Made by a program: the position numbers and the translations under genes. From positions 275,361 to 314,255 of the forward strand of contig BFEA01000110.1 in the NCBI GenBank assembly GCA_003427395.1: DNA of 38,895 nt. Reading direction: 5' to 3'. Position 1 is the stretch's first letter. Every line of letters begins with the position of its first letter. Shown here piece after piece: positions 1 through 8,736 of the stretch. The DNA is from Chara braunii (taxonomy: Eukaryota; Streptophyta; Charophyceae; Charales; Characeae). The notes beneath the pieces were generated by a model that saw nothing but the letters and a program-made list of their open reading frames with translations, did not search any database and was not told the origin of the DNA.

Positions 1-200
1 AAAAAAAAAAAAAAAAAAAAAAAGAAGAAGAAGAGGACCTGGAGGAAAAAAAAAGAAAAAAAAAAAGAAGAAGAGGGCCTGGAGGATTTACAAGGAAGTG
101 ATTATGCGGATAGGAAGAATCTAGAAGGGCATAGGGGGTGATTTGGCGGGAGGGGAGAAAGGAGGCGGAGAGGGGGAGGGAAGGCAGAAGGGAGGGGACG
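1..200. repeat. Purine-rich low-complexity start
   Basis: A run of A (1-23) is followed by GAAGAAG and GGAGG-type purine-only sequence to about 200. It contains a direct duplication of a short unit ending in GAGG(A/G)CCTGGAGGA (positions about 24-48 and 67-87). No coding signal is visible. It may be the tail of a repeat that starts outside the window. Confidence 0.8.
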
Positions 201-538
201 TGATTGAGGGGTCGTGTTTCGTGCAATTGATGCTGTGCTCCGTTACCTGGCTTACGGACACGTGGCAGTAGTACTATGAGCACAAGGAACAGGAAGAGAA
301 GAAGATTGGCTCCGTACAGTGCATACTTCGGTGGAAGCTTCTGGAAGAAGTGAACAACCCGAGGGAGGCGAGAGGCGATCCAATTGAGAGCAAGTCTGGA
401 AACGCGACGACGCCGCGCCTCGTGGCACAGCATTCGCGCAGTCCTCACCACGTTTCTCCTTCTTCCGTTCATCCAGCGCCTCCAAATTACCCCTCCCTTT
501 ACCACCGTCTCCCTCTATCTCATTGGAGTTGGCTCATT

Positions 539-540
<2 letters not shown>

Positions 541-571
<31 letters not shown>
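541..571. repeat. (CT)n microsatellite
   Basis: An uninterrupted CT dinucleotide run of about 31 bases. The Ser-Leu-rich open frames across it are artefacts of the repeat. Confidence 0.95.
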
Positions 572-574
<3 letters not shown>

Positions 575-608
575 CACTCTTTTTTCAAGTGTCCGCACAA
601 CCCAACTG

Positions 609-644
609 CCACGTGGCGCAACTGACGTGGCGCTGACGTGGCGC
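609..644. promoter_or_regulatory. Palindromic G-box followed by two TGACGTGGCGC units
   Basis: GCCACGTGGC, a perfect palindrome with a G-box core, is followed by TGACGTGGCGC at 623-633 and again at 634-644. In plants such elements bind bZIP or bHLH factors. The motif match is clear, but no transcription unit can be tied to it. Confidence 0.35.
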
Positions 645-1035
645 ATGTCGTTACCGTGGTAAGAGGGGCAACATGTTTACATCACGTGGTTGATGGTACC
701 CAGTCGGTTGCAAGGAGTGCTGCAGACCACGTGTTGCAAGGAGTGCTGCAGACAGTAGGTTGATCAAATCACCGCTCTACCCGACGTTGGAAATTCGGGG
801 AACGTCCCATACCTCAGCCTTGAGCTTCTAGTAATCTCAATACGTTGGACTACTGGTTGAGCCTGAGACTAGTCTCGCTAGCAGAGCACGCCTGTCAGGC
901 GCCTTAGGGTGAAGAGGGCGGGAGGTCTGTTGTCAGTCTCACTATCTATCCCACGAGGACCTGGTTATAACATATCAGAATGTATGGGACGCTGGACCCG
1001 GTTTCCAGCAGGTGCAGTTCCCCACGAATAGATCG

Positions 1036-1214
1036 GAGTTGTGAGGTACAACACGTGGTGCGAAGTCAAACAAACACACAGTCACCGAGGTGACAAAGTA
1101 GACAAGTAGAACACAGAACACGAAACAGGATTCCACTATCATCAAACCATCAGTCCCAAACCACAAACAACCACAGCAGTCTACTGTCGTCATAATAGAC
1201 CAACCGACCGCGGA
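1036..1214 (-). repeat. Pseudo-LTR, 3' copy of the PLE
   Basis: This is a direct repeat of 5972-6165, beginning GAGTTGTGAGGTACAACACG on the plus strand and ending at ACCGACCGCGG. Over the first 123 aligned bases I count five differences, four of them G/A. The other copy has about 16 extra bases near 6096-6112. It contains the short inverted repeat GTCACCGAGGTGAC and a G-box (1052-1057). Confidence 0.85.
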
Positions 1215-1697
1215 ACCTGAGAGGGTGAACTACGTCCTATGTCTACCTATTAATAGGAAGTACCGACAAACATCATTCGGCCCGTCTGCCTTATTGAGGC
1301 CGGAGGGCCCAGTCCAAGTATTGAAAAAAGGTCCACGACGGTACCAGCTGGGACTTCTGTGGAGAAGCCCAGGGCCGGAGGGCCCAGTCCAAGTATCAAA
1401 AACGGTCCACGAGGGTACCGGCTGGGACTTTTGCGGAGAAGCCCAGGGGCTCAACATCGTACTACGAACAGTCGCACAAGTCCTACCAACTGGTCCAAAA
1501 ACCAGACTACAAAACAACTGCAAACTGAACTGGACCCTGTTCGAGGCCATAACACACCTATAACAAGTACTTGAAACGACTAAAAACCAAGAGGGCCCTG
1601 TCCAAAGCCCAGCAAATGTCGTAAAACAGGAACAGATAATGTACGGTCAATCATACCGAATTCAAGTACAAAAGTCCAAATACCACCTCTCCCCTGG
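1215..1697 (-). other. 3' untranslated region of the PLE
   Basis: This is the sequence between the end of the RT frame and the 3' pseudo-LTR, read on the minus strand. It carries no conserved protein. The open frames of about 106-112 codons on both strands (1225-1563) come from the tandem duplication described separately. Confidence 0.6.
1302..1449. repeat. Two-copy tandem repeat of about 74 bp
   Basis: The unit CGGAGGGCCCAGTCCAAGTA through GGAGAAGCCCAGGG occurs at 1302-1374 and again at 1376-1449 with few changes. A weaker third trace (AGGGCCCTGTCCAAAGCCCAGC) lies near 1590-1612. It sits in the 3' untranslated part of the retroelement. Confidence 0.85.
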
Positions 1698-2956
1698 CTA
1701 CTCGTCACCACATACGGAAGCGATCGTGCGGTGCCACAGACTATCACGACGACTTGCAAATCTTCTGAATACTCGGTTAACAAATTTCACGGGAAAATCC
1801 TTTTTGACCAACTCCTGCTGTAGGCCAAGAACCTTCGCAGGTATCTCCAATCGAATCGAGGTATTCCGATCGATCCGATGTAGGTGGCTCCCAATAACTG
1901 CACTTTTCTGCTTCTTACTTCCCCATGAGAGATACGACTGACCATTATGAATGCTTAATTTGTCCTCGGTCCTCGGTCCAGATGCTATCCTCATTCTTTG
2001 ACAGTTGGATGCTTCCCAGAAAAGGTACGATTGCAACGTGCGGATCTGACATCCAAGAAATTCCGTGGTCCCAGAGCCATTGTCGGTCCGTTTTAGAGTC
2101 AGATTGCTTGGGTAGCAAGTGACGAAAGAGTCAAAGATAAGTGATCTAGTTGCTTCGTCCTTGCTCGAAATGACCAGCAGGACGTCATCAATCAGTCGTA
2201 GAGCACCCATGTATTGACAGGCACGACCCAATGTGCATGTGAGACAGTTTTCAGAGAAAGCACACATGATACAGGCACTGGGTGGACTCATGCACTTCCC
2301 CATAGGTATACCTAAATCCTGTTTCAGAGGAACCCCTGTAGCAAAGAAATAGGTATGCCCACTCTCCAATGGTCTGCTTTTGTCATGACACCAAAAGTAG
2401 TGCCCTTCCCTCGAGTCGTGTCTCATTCTTTCGTGATGATCAATAATCCAATCGATTGCTCGAAGAAGCTCCTCGTGTGGCAACTTGCTAAACATCTCTT
2501 TTTGATATCAAAAGAGTAAGAAGTTACCACACGATTACTTCCTAACCTTCCCAGTCTTCGATTAATCAAATCCAACTGAATGGTCAGATCAAAAACAGCT
2601 CGAAGATTAAAGTGCCAACGCTTAGGCAGCATGAAGAGCAAGTGGTTTAGCCCTTTGGCCACAATGCGTGCCGTTCGCACCGTCGACTCACTGAACAAGG
2701 GGCAGATAGGGCGGTACCGGCCTAGGTCCTTCTTTTTAGGAGTAACGTAGGTTGAACCAAACTTCCCTTTTGGATCCCAGTTCACAAACTTCCCAAAATC
2801 AGATCGGCAAACCTCCTCGTGAATCTCTCTCAATACTTGAGTTTCCGAGTGACTAATCACAGGGTAATCGGGATTACAGACAAAGGTGTTCATCATAGCC
2901 TCAAAATACACGGATGGACACATAGCCACAGACTCCCCGGAATTTCGGTCAACTGA
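1698..2956 (-). pseudogene. PLE reverse transcriptase domain (broken)
   Basis: RNA-dependent DNA polymerase of a Penelope-like element, which copies element RNA at a nicked target. Read on the minus strand, the fingers region has GSTYVTPKKKDLGRYRPI (about 2720-2780). Motif A reads as FDIK then MFSKLPH and spans the frame break. Motif B is GIPMGKCMSPPSA (2312 downward). Motif C is RLIDD, with the two catalytic aspartates at 2184-2189. A FLG motif and a thumb-like C terminus follow, ending at the stop at 1698. The residue before IDD is Leu rather than the usual aromatic, either a family variant or decay. A TGA at 2957-2959 separates this part from the GIY-YIG part in the same frame. A run of five T (2499-2503; AAAAA on the coding strand) is the site of a +1 frameshift. 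The RT identity is firm; the clade follows from domain order. Confidence 0.85.
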
Positions 2957-4510
2957 TCATACAACCAATTCTTTCAGACGAAGCTGGAGTGCCAAGACCT
3001 CATCCATCGACATGCTCAATGTGTTATCAGTGTTCGATGATAAGCATAAGGAGAGATCCGGGGTCGAACAATCAGGTACATGACCTCCCAAATTCCTCCC
3101 GTTCTGGAATCCAGAATCCAGTTCTTCACGGAGCAAACGCAGCCTGTCAGTAACCTTCACTCTCAGAATATTATTGGCATTCAATAATACTAGGTGCAAA
3201 TCAGCTACCTCACTTAATCGAAACATCACATGCTCATTCACGCTCGAGAAATTCATACCCGTACAGCAATAGGTAAGCACACCACGTGTTGAAAAACTAC
3301 GATGGTTATGTAACCGATCAGCAATCGTCGGGTTTTTTGTCCCTACAATGTGAATTTTCCTTCGCGCTCGAAGCATGAAACACTGCGGTAAATCACACAA
3401 CATTAAAGCATCATTAACAACTTTCCTGAATTCCGAAACAACAATCCTGTCGTCGAACTTTATGCGAAAGGTAAGATCGGATTCCAGACTCAAACCAAAG
3501 CGATCACGAAAACATCGAGAAACCAGCCTACGTAAATACTTCCTTGTTGAATTCCTAGAAAAAACTTTGATCACCTGATAGATACGCAACACAACTTTCA
3601 TACTCCATTCATACAGATCAAACAACCTCTTCAGATTGCGCAGAATTCCCACCAGCACCTTCTTTAGGTACTTGCCTCTTGACTTCCTTTTATTAATGAA
3701 AAGCACTTCAAAGACACCACCCTTTTCAAACAAGTTCTTACAATCCTTCAAAGCCACAGTACGAGAGAGACATTTGATTTTACTTTCCCCGAAGGTTTTG
3801 GACAACTTTTTCCATTTCGGGATCCAGTCCTTCCCGCCATCTGTTCGTATCACACACCGTTGATTACCAGAGTCCAGAACCCCATAAAAAAACGAATGCA
3901 GGTCCAAGAAACTCAAATCATGAGACACAGAGTACAAACGGATCGGACTGACCACACGATTAGCAGGCTGCTTATCGTACTTCCCCTCCTTGCCTCGGTG
4001 TCTTTCCCTCCTTTCTGGCTTACCTTTCCTCGCCTTCTTCGACTCCCTGATTACCCCAGCAGAATTGAGAAAAGGTGACCATCTACTAATATACAGATCT
4101 TCCAATCTTCCTAAATCCTTCCCTTCGAAAATATCTATTGGAATTAGCACGTAGTTTCCAATCCCAAAAGCTGCAATCCAATGGTGAAAATGCGATTGCG
4201 TACGTTTGCAAACCGCATACAGATGCTCCTGCCAACAAGTGATACTATCCCGAGCAGTTTTCCCGACATAACACAACTTACAGTATAGAGAGACCGCTAC
4301 GTAGACCACACTACTGACTCGGAGATTCAGGAAACCTATCTCATGTGTCTCGTATAAGAGCAACCACTGATTCACGTACCTGAGAATCCACTTCACTTGA
4401 TTAGTCAAGGCTAGGATTACAATGATCAGCCGGAGTAACTGATCTAACTTACAGTCAACAGTACTTGCGCAACAAAGAAGGTTTGTAATGTATCTGCATA
4501 ACTCCCACCA
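2957..4510 (-). pseudogene. PLE GIY-YIG endonuclease domain and linker
   Basis: Nuclease part of the same element, predicted to nick the target and prime reverse transcription. The frame is open from the TGA at 4511-4513 to the TGA at 2957-2959. The GIY-YIG fold covers 4309-4064: VVY, eleven residues on YVGKTARD, then CWQEH, and finally LEDLYISRW with SPFLN, which holds the expected Glu and Asn. The Arg usually found a few residues before the EH motif is Cys here (TCWQEH), possibly a loss of activity. A basic stretch rich in Lys/Arg follows (about 4060-3980). About 330 residues of linker lead to the RT; they are predicted helical and basic, with no domain I recognise. It precedes the RT in the same frame, which is the permuted layout of Naiad/Chlamys elements. 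Confidence 0.75.
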
Positions 4511-4513
4511 TCA

Positions 4514-5227
4514 CGCCGAATCGATGTCACATCACCCCTGGATGTCTGCAGGCGTGTCCTCTGGGCCGATATCGACAGAATCTGAGACTGGGATGACTTC
4601 CACCTCCTTGTCATCTCCCAGGAACTAGTGCTTAGAGCGGTATTCGACAATATCAAAGATAGCGTTTATCTTCCCATTGCAAGGCAGACCTTCCTTCTTG
4701 CAAATGCGTTGCAGCTCATCAACGGTACAGTCCTTCAACTACCTCATGACTACATCTCGATAACGTAACCTCATCAACACCTCGTTAGTTGGAGTGAGAC
4801 GGTCGCTTGGTGGATATTTCTTCTTAGCAAACTTCATCGCCTTGGTGATCGGGGTCTTGATCGGTGTCCGGCTTTTGGTTAGGATCATGATCGGAGTACA
4901 GGCGCCCTTCTTCCTCGCCTTTGATCTCGTCAAACATTCGCATAGTTCGGTGGGTTTGATTCCGCCCTTCAGCAGAGTCCTTTTTGGAGGTTACTCCATC
5001 GGTGGGCTACCTTCAAGTGGGACGTCATCCTCCCTTTTTCGTTTATCTGTAATGCACAGTTGTCGTGTCTTCTCGCTCAACTCCTGTGTAACGCTGGTCC
5101 CACTTCCCTCGCTACTGCAATCAGATGGAAAGTCCACGTCCGAGGCATTTTCTATTTTTTTCTTCCCCTTCACGTCCTTAGCTCCAACTACCAACGCCAA
5201 CATCACCAAGGTCTTCCATTGATTGAT
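4514..5227 (-). pseudogene. PLE central region with SAP-like motif
   Basis: This continues the same frame between the zinc-knuckle part and the nuclease. It is broken by TAA 4991-4993, TAG 4739-4741, TAG 4625-4627 and TGA 4532-4534. After an acidic and Ser-rich stretch and a Lys/Arg-rich stretch, the residues TVDELQRICKKEGLPCNGKI and the following helix (about 4723-4640) fit a SAP motif: helix, Gly-Leu turn, Gly-Lys, helix. SAP motifs bind DNA. As I recall, some green-lineage PLEs carry one, but I could not check. An acidic linker leads to the GIY-YIG part. Because these pieces keep one phase with each other, I read this as one former long gene, not separate small genes. The SAP call rests on pattern alone. 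Confidence 0.55.
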
Positions 5228-5758
5228 CTAATCATCTTTAATCTCGCTCATCAGCATCGCCGCGTGTAGAGTCACTTCTTTCTTCATTTCTGCTTTTACG
5301 GTTGTCTCCTGCTTCTTCCGCATCTTTGTTTCACGCCGTGCTTCTACTTCAGCTTTTCGAGCTTCTTCCTCCTCCGCCGTATGCCTCTCTTCCTCTTTCT
5401 CCCTTTCTTTTTTCAATTTCCTTCTTGCTTTCGCTTCCTTCTTATCTCTCTCAACATCGAAATGTTCCTTCATTACCGCCATGCCTTGTGACAACTCAAC
5501 CAGCTTATCTCGCAGCTCAGACTTCTTCCTAAGTGGCGAGTAGTTTCTTCTCCGTTCAAGTCTTCGAGGAGATCTTGACCTCCTGGAGTCAGTAGAGGTT
5601 GAAGGTCGACTTGGATAGTGCCACCGGTCTCGATTCGGGCACTTATTAGTATATTAGTGCCTGGGTTCGTGGCAATTATAGCACGTCGGCGCCCTATATG
5701 GTCTGCGATCGCCATCGCCAGACCCTCTATTATCTTTCCGTTGATCCAAGCCTGACAT
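5228..5758 (-). pseudogene. PLE N-terminal CCHC zinc-knuckle and coiled-coil protein part
   Basis: Start of the retroelement polyprotein. The chosen ATG (5756-5758) begins MSGLDQRKDNRG and leads through an Arg-rich stretch to a zinc knuckle, CYNCHEPGH, completed by NKCP downstream. A TAA (5654-5656) directly follows the His, so the spacing to the last Cys is one codon longer than the standard CX2CX4HX4C. An RS-rich stretch (RRSRSPRR) follows, and then about 70 residues of Lys/Glu/Arg-rich sequence (about 5460-5250) that should form a long coiled coil. A TAG at 5228-5230 interrupts the frame before the SAP-like part. The role is inferred as gag-like RNA binding and assembly. A different frame overlaps here (5473-5835) but shows no domain and is a shadow. 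Confidence 0.7.
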
Positions 5759-5971
5759 CGCGAGTGACCAAGGTGTATGACACCCGTCGCACGTAATCTA
5801 GTCACAGTCTTCACATAGACGGCACCACTCCTCATCCAGAATCTCTACATCTCTGCGTCGTGGATCTTCAAAATGAGAAAGTAGTCACTAGTAACCAGTA
5901 ACCATAGTGTGGAAGAACACGCTCACTTCAACCCGATAAGTCTCCCCAGGTAAGTTCACATGCGCGGTAAT

Positions 5972-6165
5972 GAGTTGTGAGGTACAACACGTGATGCGAA
6001 GTCAAACAAACACACAATCACCGAGGTGACAAAGTAGACAAGTGGAACACAAAACACGAAACAGGATTCCACTATCATCAAACCAACAGTCCCTAGATCC
6101 ACCGTTGAACCACAAACAACCACGGCGGCAGTCTACTATCGTCACAATAGATGAACCGACCGCGG
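5972..6165 (-). repeat. Pseudo-LTR, 5' copy of the PLE
   Basis: Direct repeat of 1036-1214 lying upstream of the coding start on the minus strand. It is longer than the 3' copy by an insertion of about 16 bases after CAGTCCC. By analogy with other PLEs, it would hold the promoter. I looked for a hammerhead ribozyme core, which many PLE pseudo-LTRs carry, and did not find one. Confidence 0.85.
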
Positions 6166-7095
6166 GGGCTCTTACCACCAGAATGCCCTGCTCTGAGCGA
6201 TGTTTCAAAAAATAATAATAATAATACTATTAAATCGGGGGACCGGCAGCATAGGTTCGTGAGGGCTACCGGTAGCACAGTGTGGAGAACTACAGTAGCA
6301 GAGTGGTAGCTTTAAAAAAAAAGGGGAAAAAAAAAAAATGCGACGACCCCATAACTTATTTAGTTGATGAAAAGATTTTGGGAATTTTTTAAAATAATTT
6401 TCCTTGAACGATTACGACGAGATCCACGGACCCTCTAAAATCCAGTAACTAGCACAGTGTGGACGAGATTCCATAAATAAATAATCTACAGAAGGAGACA
6501 CCCTTGAGCCGAGTGTCCTTCTCTTCACTGCCTTTTTCATCTTCCCTTTCCTCGTGTTCGCGAACTCGCGTTCCTCTTCTTCTTCGTTAAAGTCACCTCT
6601 TTTGTCCTCGCTGGCCTCGACTTCCACTATACCGCATGGCCCCACAGCCTCTTTTAGTGATCGTGAGTGAAACTTTCGAGGGAAAGCTGCTACCGGACAA
6701 TCCGACTCTCGTCTTCCCCTGAACATAACGCACCCTAAAAATGAACGTATACAAGCTATATTTCCAGCCAGATACAACCAAAATAAGGGTGCTCTATGTT
6801 CGGGGGAAGACAGTAGTCTTTCGCCCCTATACCCAAGTTGGACGAACGATTTACACGTCAATATCGCTACGAGACTCCACCATAAATTCCTTTGGCCCTG
6901 CCCTACTCAGCCATAGTTTAGTGTCCCACCAGGGATGCTCGCACTCAAACCTCCCTCAGCAGAAGGGTGACAACGTGGCCGTCGTCCATCCCATCCCTTC
7001 TTGCTCGACAAATTCAAGCACTTCTTAAATCTCTTTCGCAAAGTTTTTTTCATCCTTCCCTTCCTGTACTCTTTCGCTGTCGATTATGACAGGTA
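6166..7095. other. Spacer without a recognised gene
   Basis: Contains an ATA/ATT triplet run (6210-6230), an A-rich run (6313-6339) and the small palindrome GCTACCGGTAGC near 6266-6277. The longest open frame (minus, 6412-6861, 149 codons) has a Glu-rich stretch and no recognisable domain; I treat it as chance. Confidence 0.5.
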
Positions 7096-7190
7096 TTTAT
7101 TCCTGAAATAAACACTCAACTACTTCCGCCTGGATCCGAACTCACGTCTATATTTCAACAGGTCAAGGGTATATCAATTGTTATACCTCG
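7096..7190 (-). repeat. tRNA-derived SINE-like head (copy a)
   Basis: On the minus strand the segment has an anticodon-arm-like stretch, TGACCTGTTGAAATATAGAC, and a B-box-like GAGTTCGGATCC. It matches 8392-8492 closely; both share TCAACAGGTCAAGGGTATATC on the plus strand. The A box is degraded. This is a Pol III-type repeat remnant, not a functional tRNA. Confidence 0.55.
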
Positions 7191-7296
7191 TCAAACGAGG
7201 GGACGCAACCATTGGGGTAGCATGCTTTATGTTCTAAACAGTAAGCTTCGCAAAGGTATTATGAAGTGGGGGATGGACAGCCTTCTGGATGGTAGC

Positions 7297-7390
7297 ATCC
7301 AAAGCCAACACTCTCCCACACACCACACTCAACCCACTCACACGCGTACTCACACCCGTGTTGCGTGCCTAACCAATTGAGCTATGACGC
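7297..7390 (-). repeat. SINE-like fragment with A-box-like TAGCTCAATTGG
   Basis: GCCAACACTCTCCCACACA and the following CACTCAACCCACTCACAC stretch recur at about 29715-29775. Next to it, the minus strand carries TAGCTCAATTGGTTAGGCAC, an A-box-like sequence like that of the heads at 8311-8322 and 29902-29913. No B box remains, so this is a truncated or rearranged copy. A poly(A) run follows at 7423-7448. Confidence 0.5.
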
Positions 7391-7422
7391 TGGATGGAGC
7401 CCAGATTCTTCTATCGCAGCAG

Positions 7423-7448
7423 GAAAAAAAAAAAAAAAAAAAAAAAAA
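7423..7448. repeat. Poly(A) run
   Basis: About 26 consecutive A. It could be the tail of a plus-strand retroposon or simple sequence. No element body is evident immediately upstream in that orientation. Confidence 0.85.
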
Positions 7449-7900
7449 CCTTAAAAACAAATAGCAAGCTACTGAGGGTTGTACCACCCCACACGCGGCC
7501 AGCAAAAAGGGCATTTCAAGCTCGAAACTAATAGCAGTGTATCTAGCCATGTTCTACCAGAAGATTGATGCTCGTTTTGCACATTTGGTCAATACTGGAG
7601 CAAGGTCCTCGATCTCCATAGCTCTCGTGGCAAAGGTAAGTACACTTTTCCTTCCTTTTTTTTTCGGAAAGTCAATATGTACATTGTTTTTTTCTATTCT
7701 TTTCCTTAGTAAGCCCTGCCAACGAGGCAGGGTAGTCCGTTCTAGATTTCGTTACTTCGGCGTAAGTCCAACCAATTCAACTACCTGTCAAATCTGGACA
7801 GGACGGCCTTTCAGGCCTTTTTTTATTGTCGCTATAGTATTACAAGGAACCCCGTAGCAGCCACTATATATTACGGGGAACCCTGTAGCAGCCACATCCA
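7449..7900. other. Spacer, no gene recognised
   Basis: T-rich tracts and a short duplication: ACAAGGAACCCCGTAGCAGCCAC (about 7841-7863) and a near copy (about 7874-7895). The 106-codon open frame at 7537-7857 shows no domain. Confidence 0.5.
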
Positions 7901-7904
7901 TGCT

Positions 7905-8107
7905 CAAGCCTCCAACGAGGGAGCATGCGGGAGCTGCACCCACCAGCAGGTGCAATACCTGCTAGCAGGTGGGCGATATCAGCCAGGGGTCTGTCGGCTG
8001 CATCTCAAGCCTCCAACGAGGGAACATGCGGGAGCTGCACCCACCAGCAGGTGCGATACCTGCTACACCACCTGGGCGATATCGGCCAGGGGTCAGCCGT
8101 TTGCATC
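7905..8107. repeat. Two-copy tandem repeat (about 101 bp) with cruciform potential
   Basis: The unit runs from CTCAAGCCTCCAACGAGGGA through GGGCGATATC(A/G)GCCAGGGGTC and occurs twice with an offset of about 101 bases. Each unit contains an inverted repeat in which CCCACCAGCAGGT faces ACCTGCT...AGGTGGG around a short loop; the second copy carries a small insertion. The overlapping open frames on both strands follow from the repeat and are not credible genes. Confidence 0.8.
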
Positions 8108-8264
8108 AGGACCGAGCTTCTTCGATGGGCCAATCACTATGCCTCCGCTCCGGTCCCCCCCCCCTATGAACATCAGCAGTCTCTGCTCAATGCCGCTCGG
8201 GGGGACCAACGACATACCTCGAGGTGGAGGGCACCAAGCTTGCCCAGGAAGGTACATGAGGCCA

Positions 8265-8333
8265 ACAGGGATTGAACCCAAGACCTTCTAAATGCCACTT
8301 GCATGCCTTACCAACTGAGTTAGGCCGTTGGAT
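8265..8333 (-). repeat. tRNA-derived SINE-like head (copy b)
   Basis: The minus strand reads like a tRNA 5' half and T-arm. An A box, TAACTCAGTTGG, lies at 8322-8311 and a B box, GGTTCAATCCC, at 8278-8268, at tRNA-like spacing. The 29855-29925 segment is a close relative. The acceptor stem cannot be closed convincingly, so I call a Pol III SINE head and not a tRNA gene. The body would extend toward lower coordinates (8264 to about 8105). Confidence 0.65.
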
Positions 8334-8391
8334 TGATAGTGTATTTCTGAGAAGATGCAGTAGAAGAGAAAAAAAACAAAAGCGGAAATAT

Positions 8392-8492
8392 TTATCCTTA
8401 AAATAAACACTCGACTACTTCCGCGTGCATCAGAACGCACATCTGTATTTCAACAGGTCAAGGGTATATCAACTGAGCCAGGTCAACAGGTC
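8392..8492 (-). repeat. tRNA-derived SINE-like head (copy c)
   Basis: The minus strand has an A-box-like TGGCTCAGTTGATATACCC, an anticodon-arm-like GACCTGTTGAAATACAG and a T-arm-like hairpin, GTGCGTTCTGATGCAC. It is the better preserved sister of the 7096-7190 copy. An A-rich tract and TATTTATCC lie on its far side. Confidence 0.6.
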
Positions 8493-8736
8493 ACAACACT
8501 AGTCCAAGAACCAACATTAGTACTGGTTTCGAAAACAGGACCTAAAAATAGAAATTAAAGATAATAATTTAAAAAAGAAATGAAAGTTTAGCAAGGGGGA
8601 AGCCGGCTGTTGGCACCCCTTTTGTCCTACCAGTTGGTCCCCAACTCAGGGCGGTCGACAAAACCAAGGGTGATAGTCCTGCGAGACCCTCAACCCTTCG
8701 ATTTTCTCACTCAATGTTACTCCTCCATTAGCGGTC

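Larger units (their letters stand above)
201..1035. other. Spacer with G-box motifs and short tandem repeats
   Basis: No supported gene; the open frames here overlap simple (CT)n sequence. CACGTG (the plant G-box/ABRE core) occurs at 259-264, 610-615, 683-688 and 728-733. A 26-bp tandem unit, TTGCAAGGAGTGCTGCAGAC plus a short spacer, is present twice (708-753). The motifs are seen directly. A promoter role is only an inference, because no adjacent gene is visible. Confidence 0.5.
1036..6165 (-). mobile_element. Penelope-like retroelement (Naiad/Chlamys type) with flanking pseudo-LTRs
   Basis: A 5.1-kb retroelement read on the minus strand. Direct repeats of about 180-195 bp lie at both ends (5972-6165 and 1036-1214). 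Between them are a leader of about 213 bp (5971-5759), a coding region of about 4.06 kb (5758-1698) and a 3' region of about 480 bp (1697-1215). The coding order is zinc knuckle, coiled coil, SAP-like motif, GIY-YIG nuclease, RT. In canonical Penelope elements the GIY-YIG nuclease follows the RT; the permuted order with the nuclease first is the mark of the Naiad/Chlamys clade. PLEs often insert as partial tandems, giving pseudo-LTRs, which fits the flanking repeats. No target-site duplication was recognised. The copy is inactive because of eight in-frame stops and one frameshift. Confidence 0.8.

Noticed and set aside
1036-1214. Hammerhead ribozyme in the pseudo-LTR
   Set aside because: The minus strand has CTGATGG, close to the CUGANGA core, but position 9 is wrong and no GAAA with matching stems follows. 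I found no valid core in either repeat copy.
5473-5835. Frame of 120 codons on the minus strand over the zinc-knuckle region
   Set aside because: It is out of phase with the frame that carries the CCHC motif and coiled coil, and has no domain of its own.
1036-6165. LTR retrotransposon or endogenous retrovirus
   Set aside because: There are terminal repeats and a CCHC knuckle, but no protease, integrase or RNase H was seen. The RT motifs and GIY-YIG nuclease point to a Penelope-like element.
8265-8333. Functional tRNA gene
   Set aside because: A and B boxes are present, but no convincing acceptor stem or terminator was found, and the sequence recurs as a repeat.
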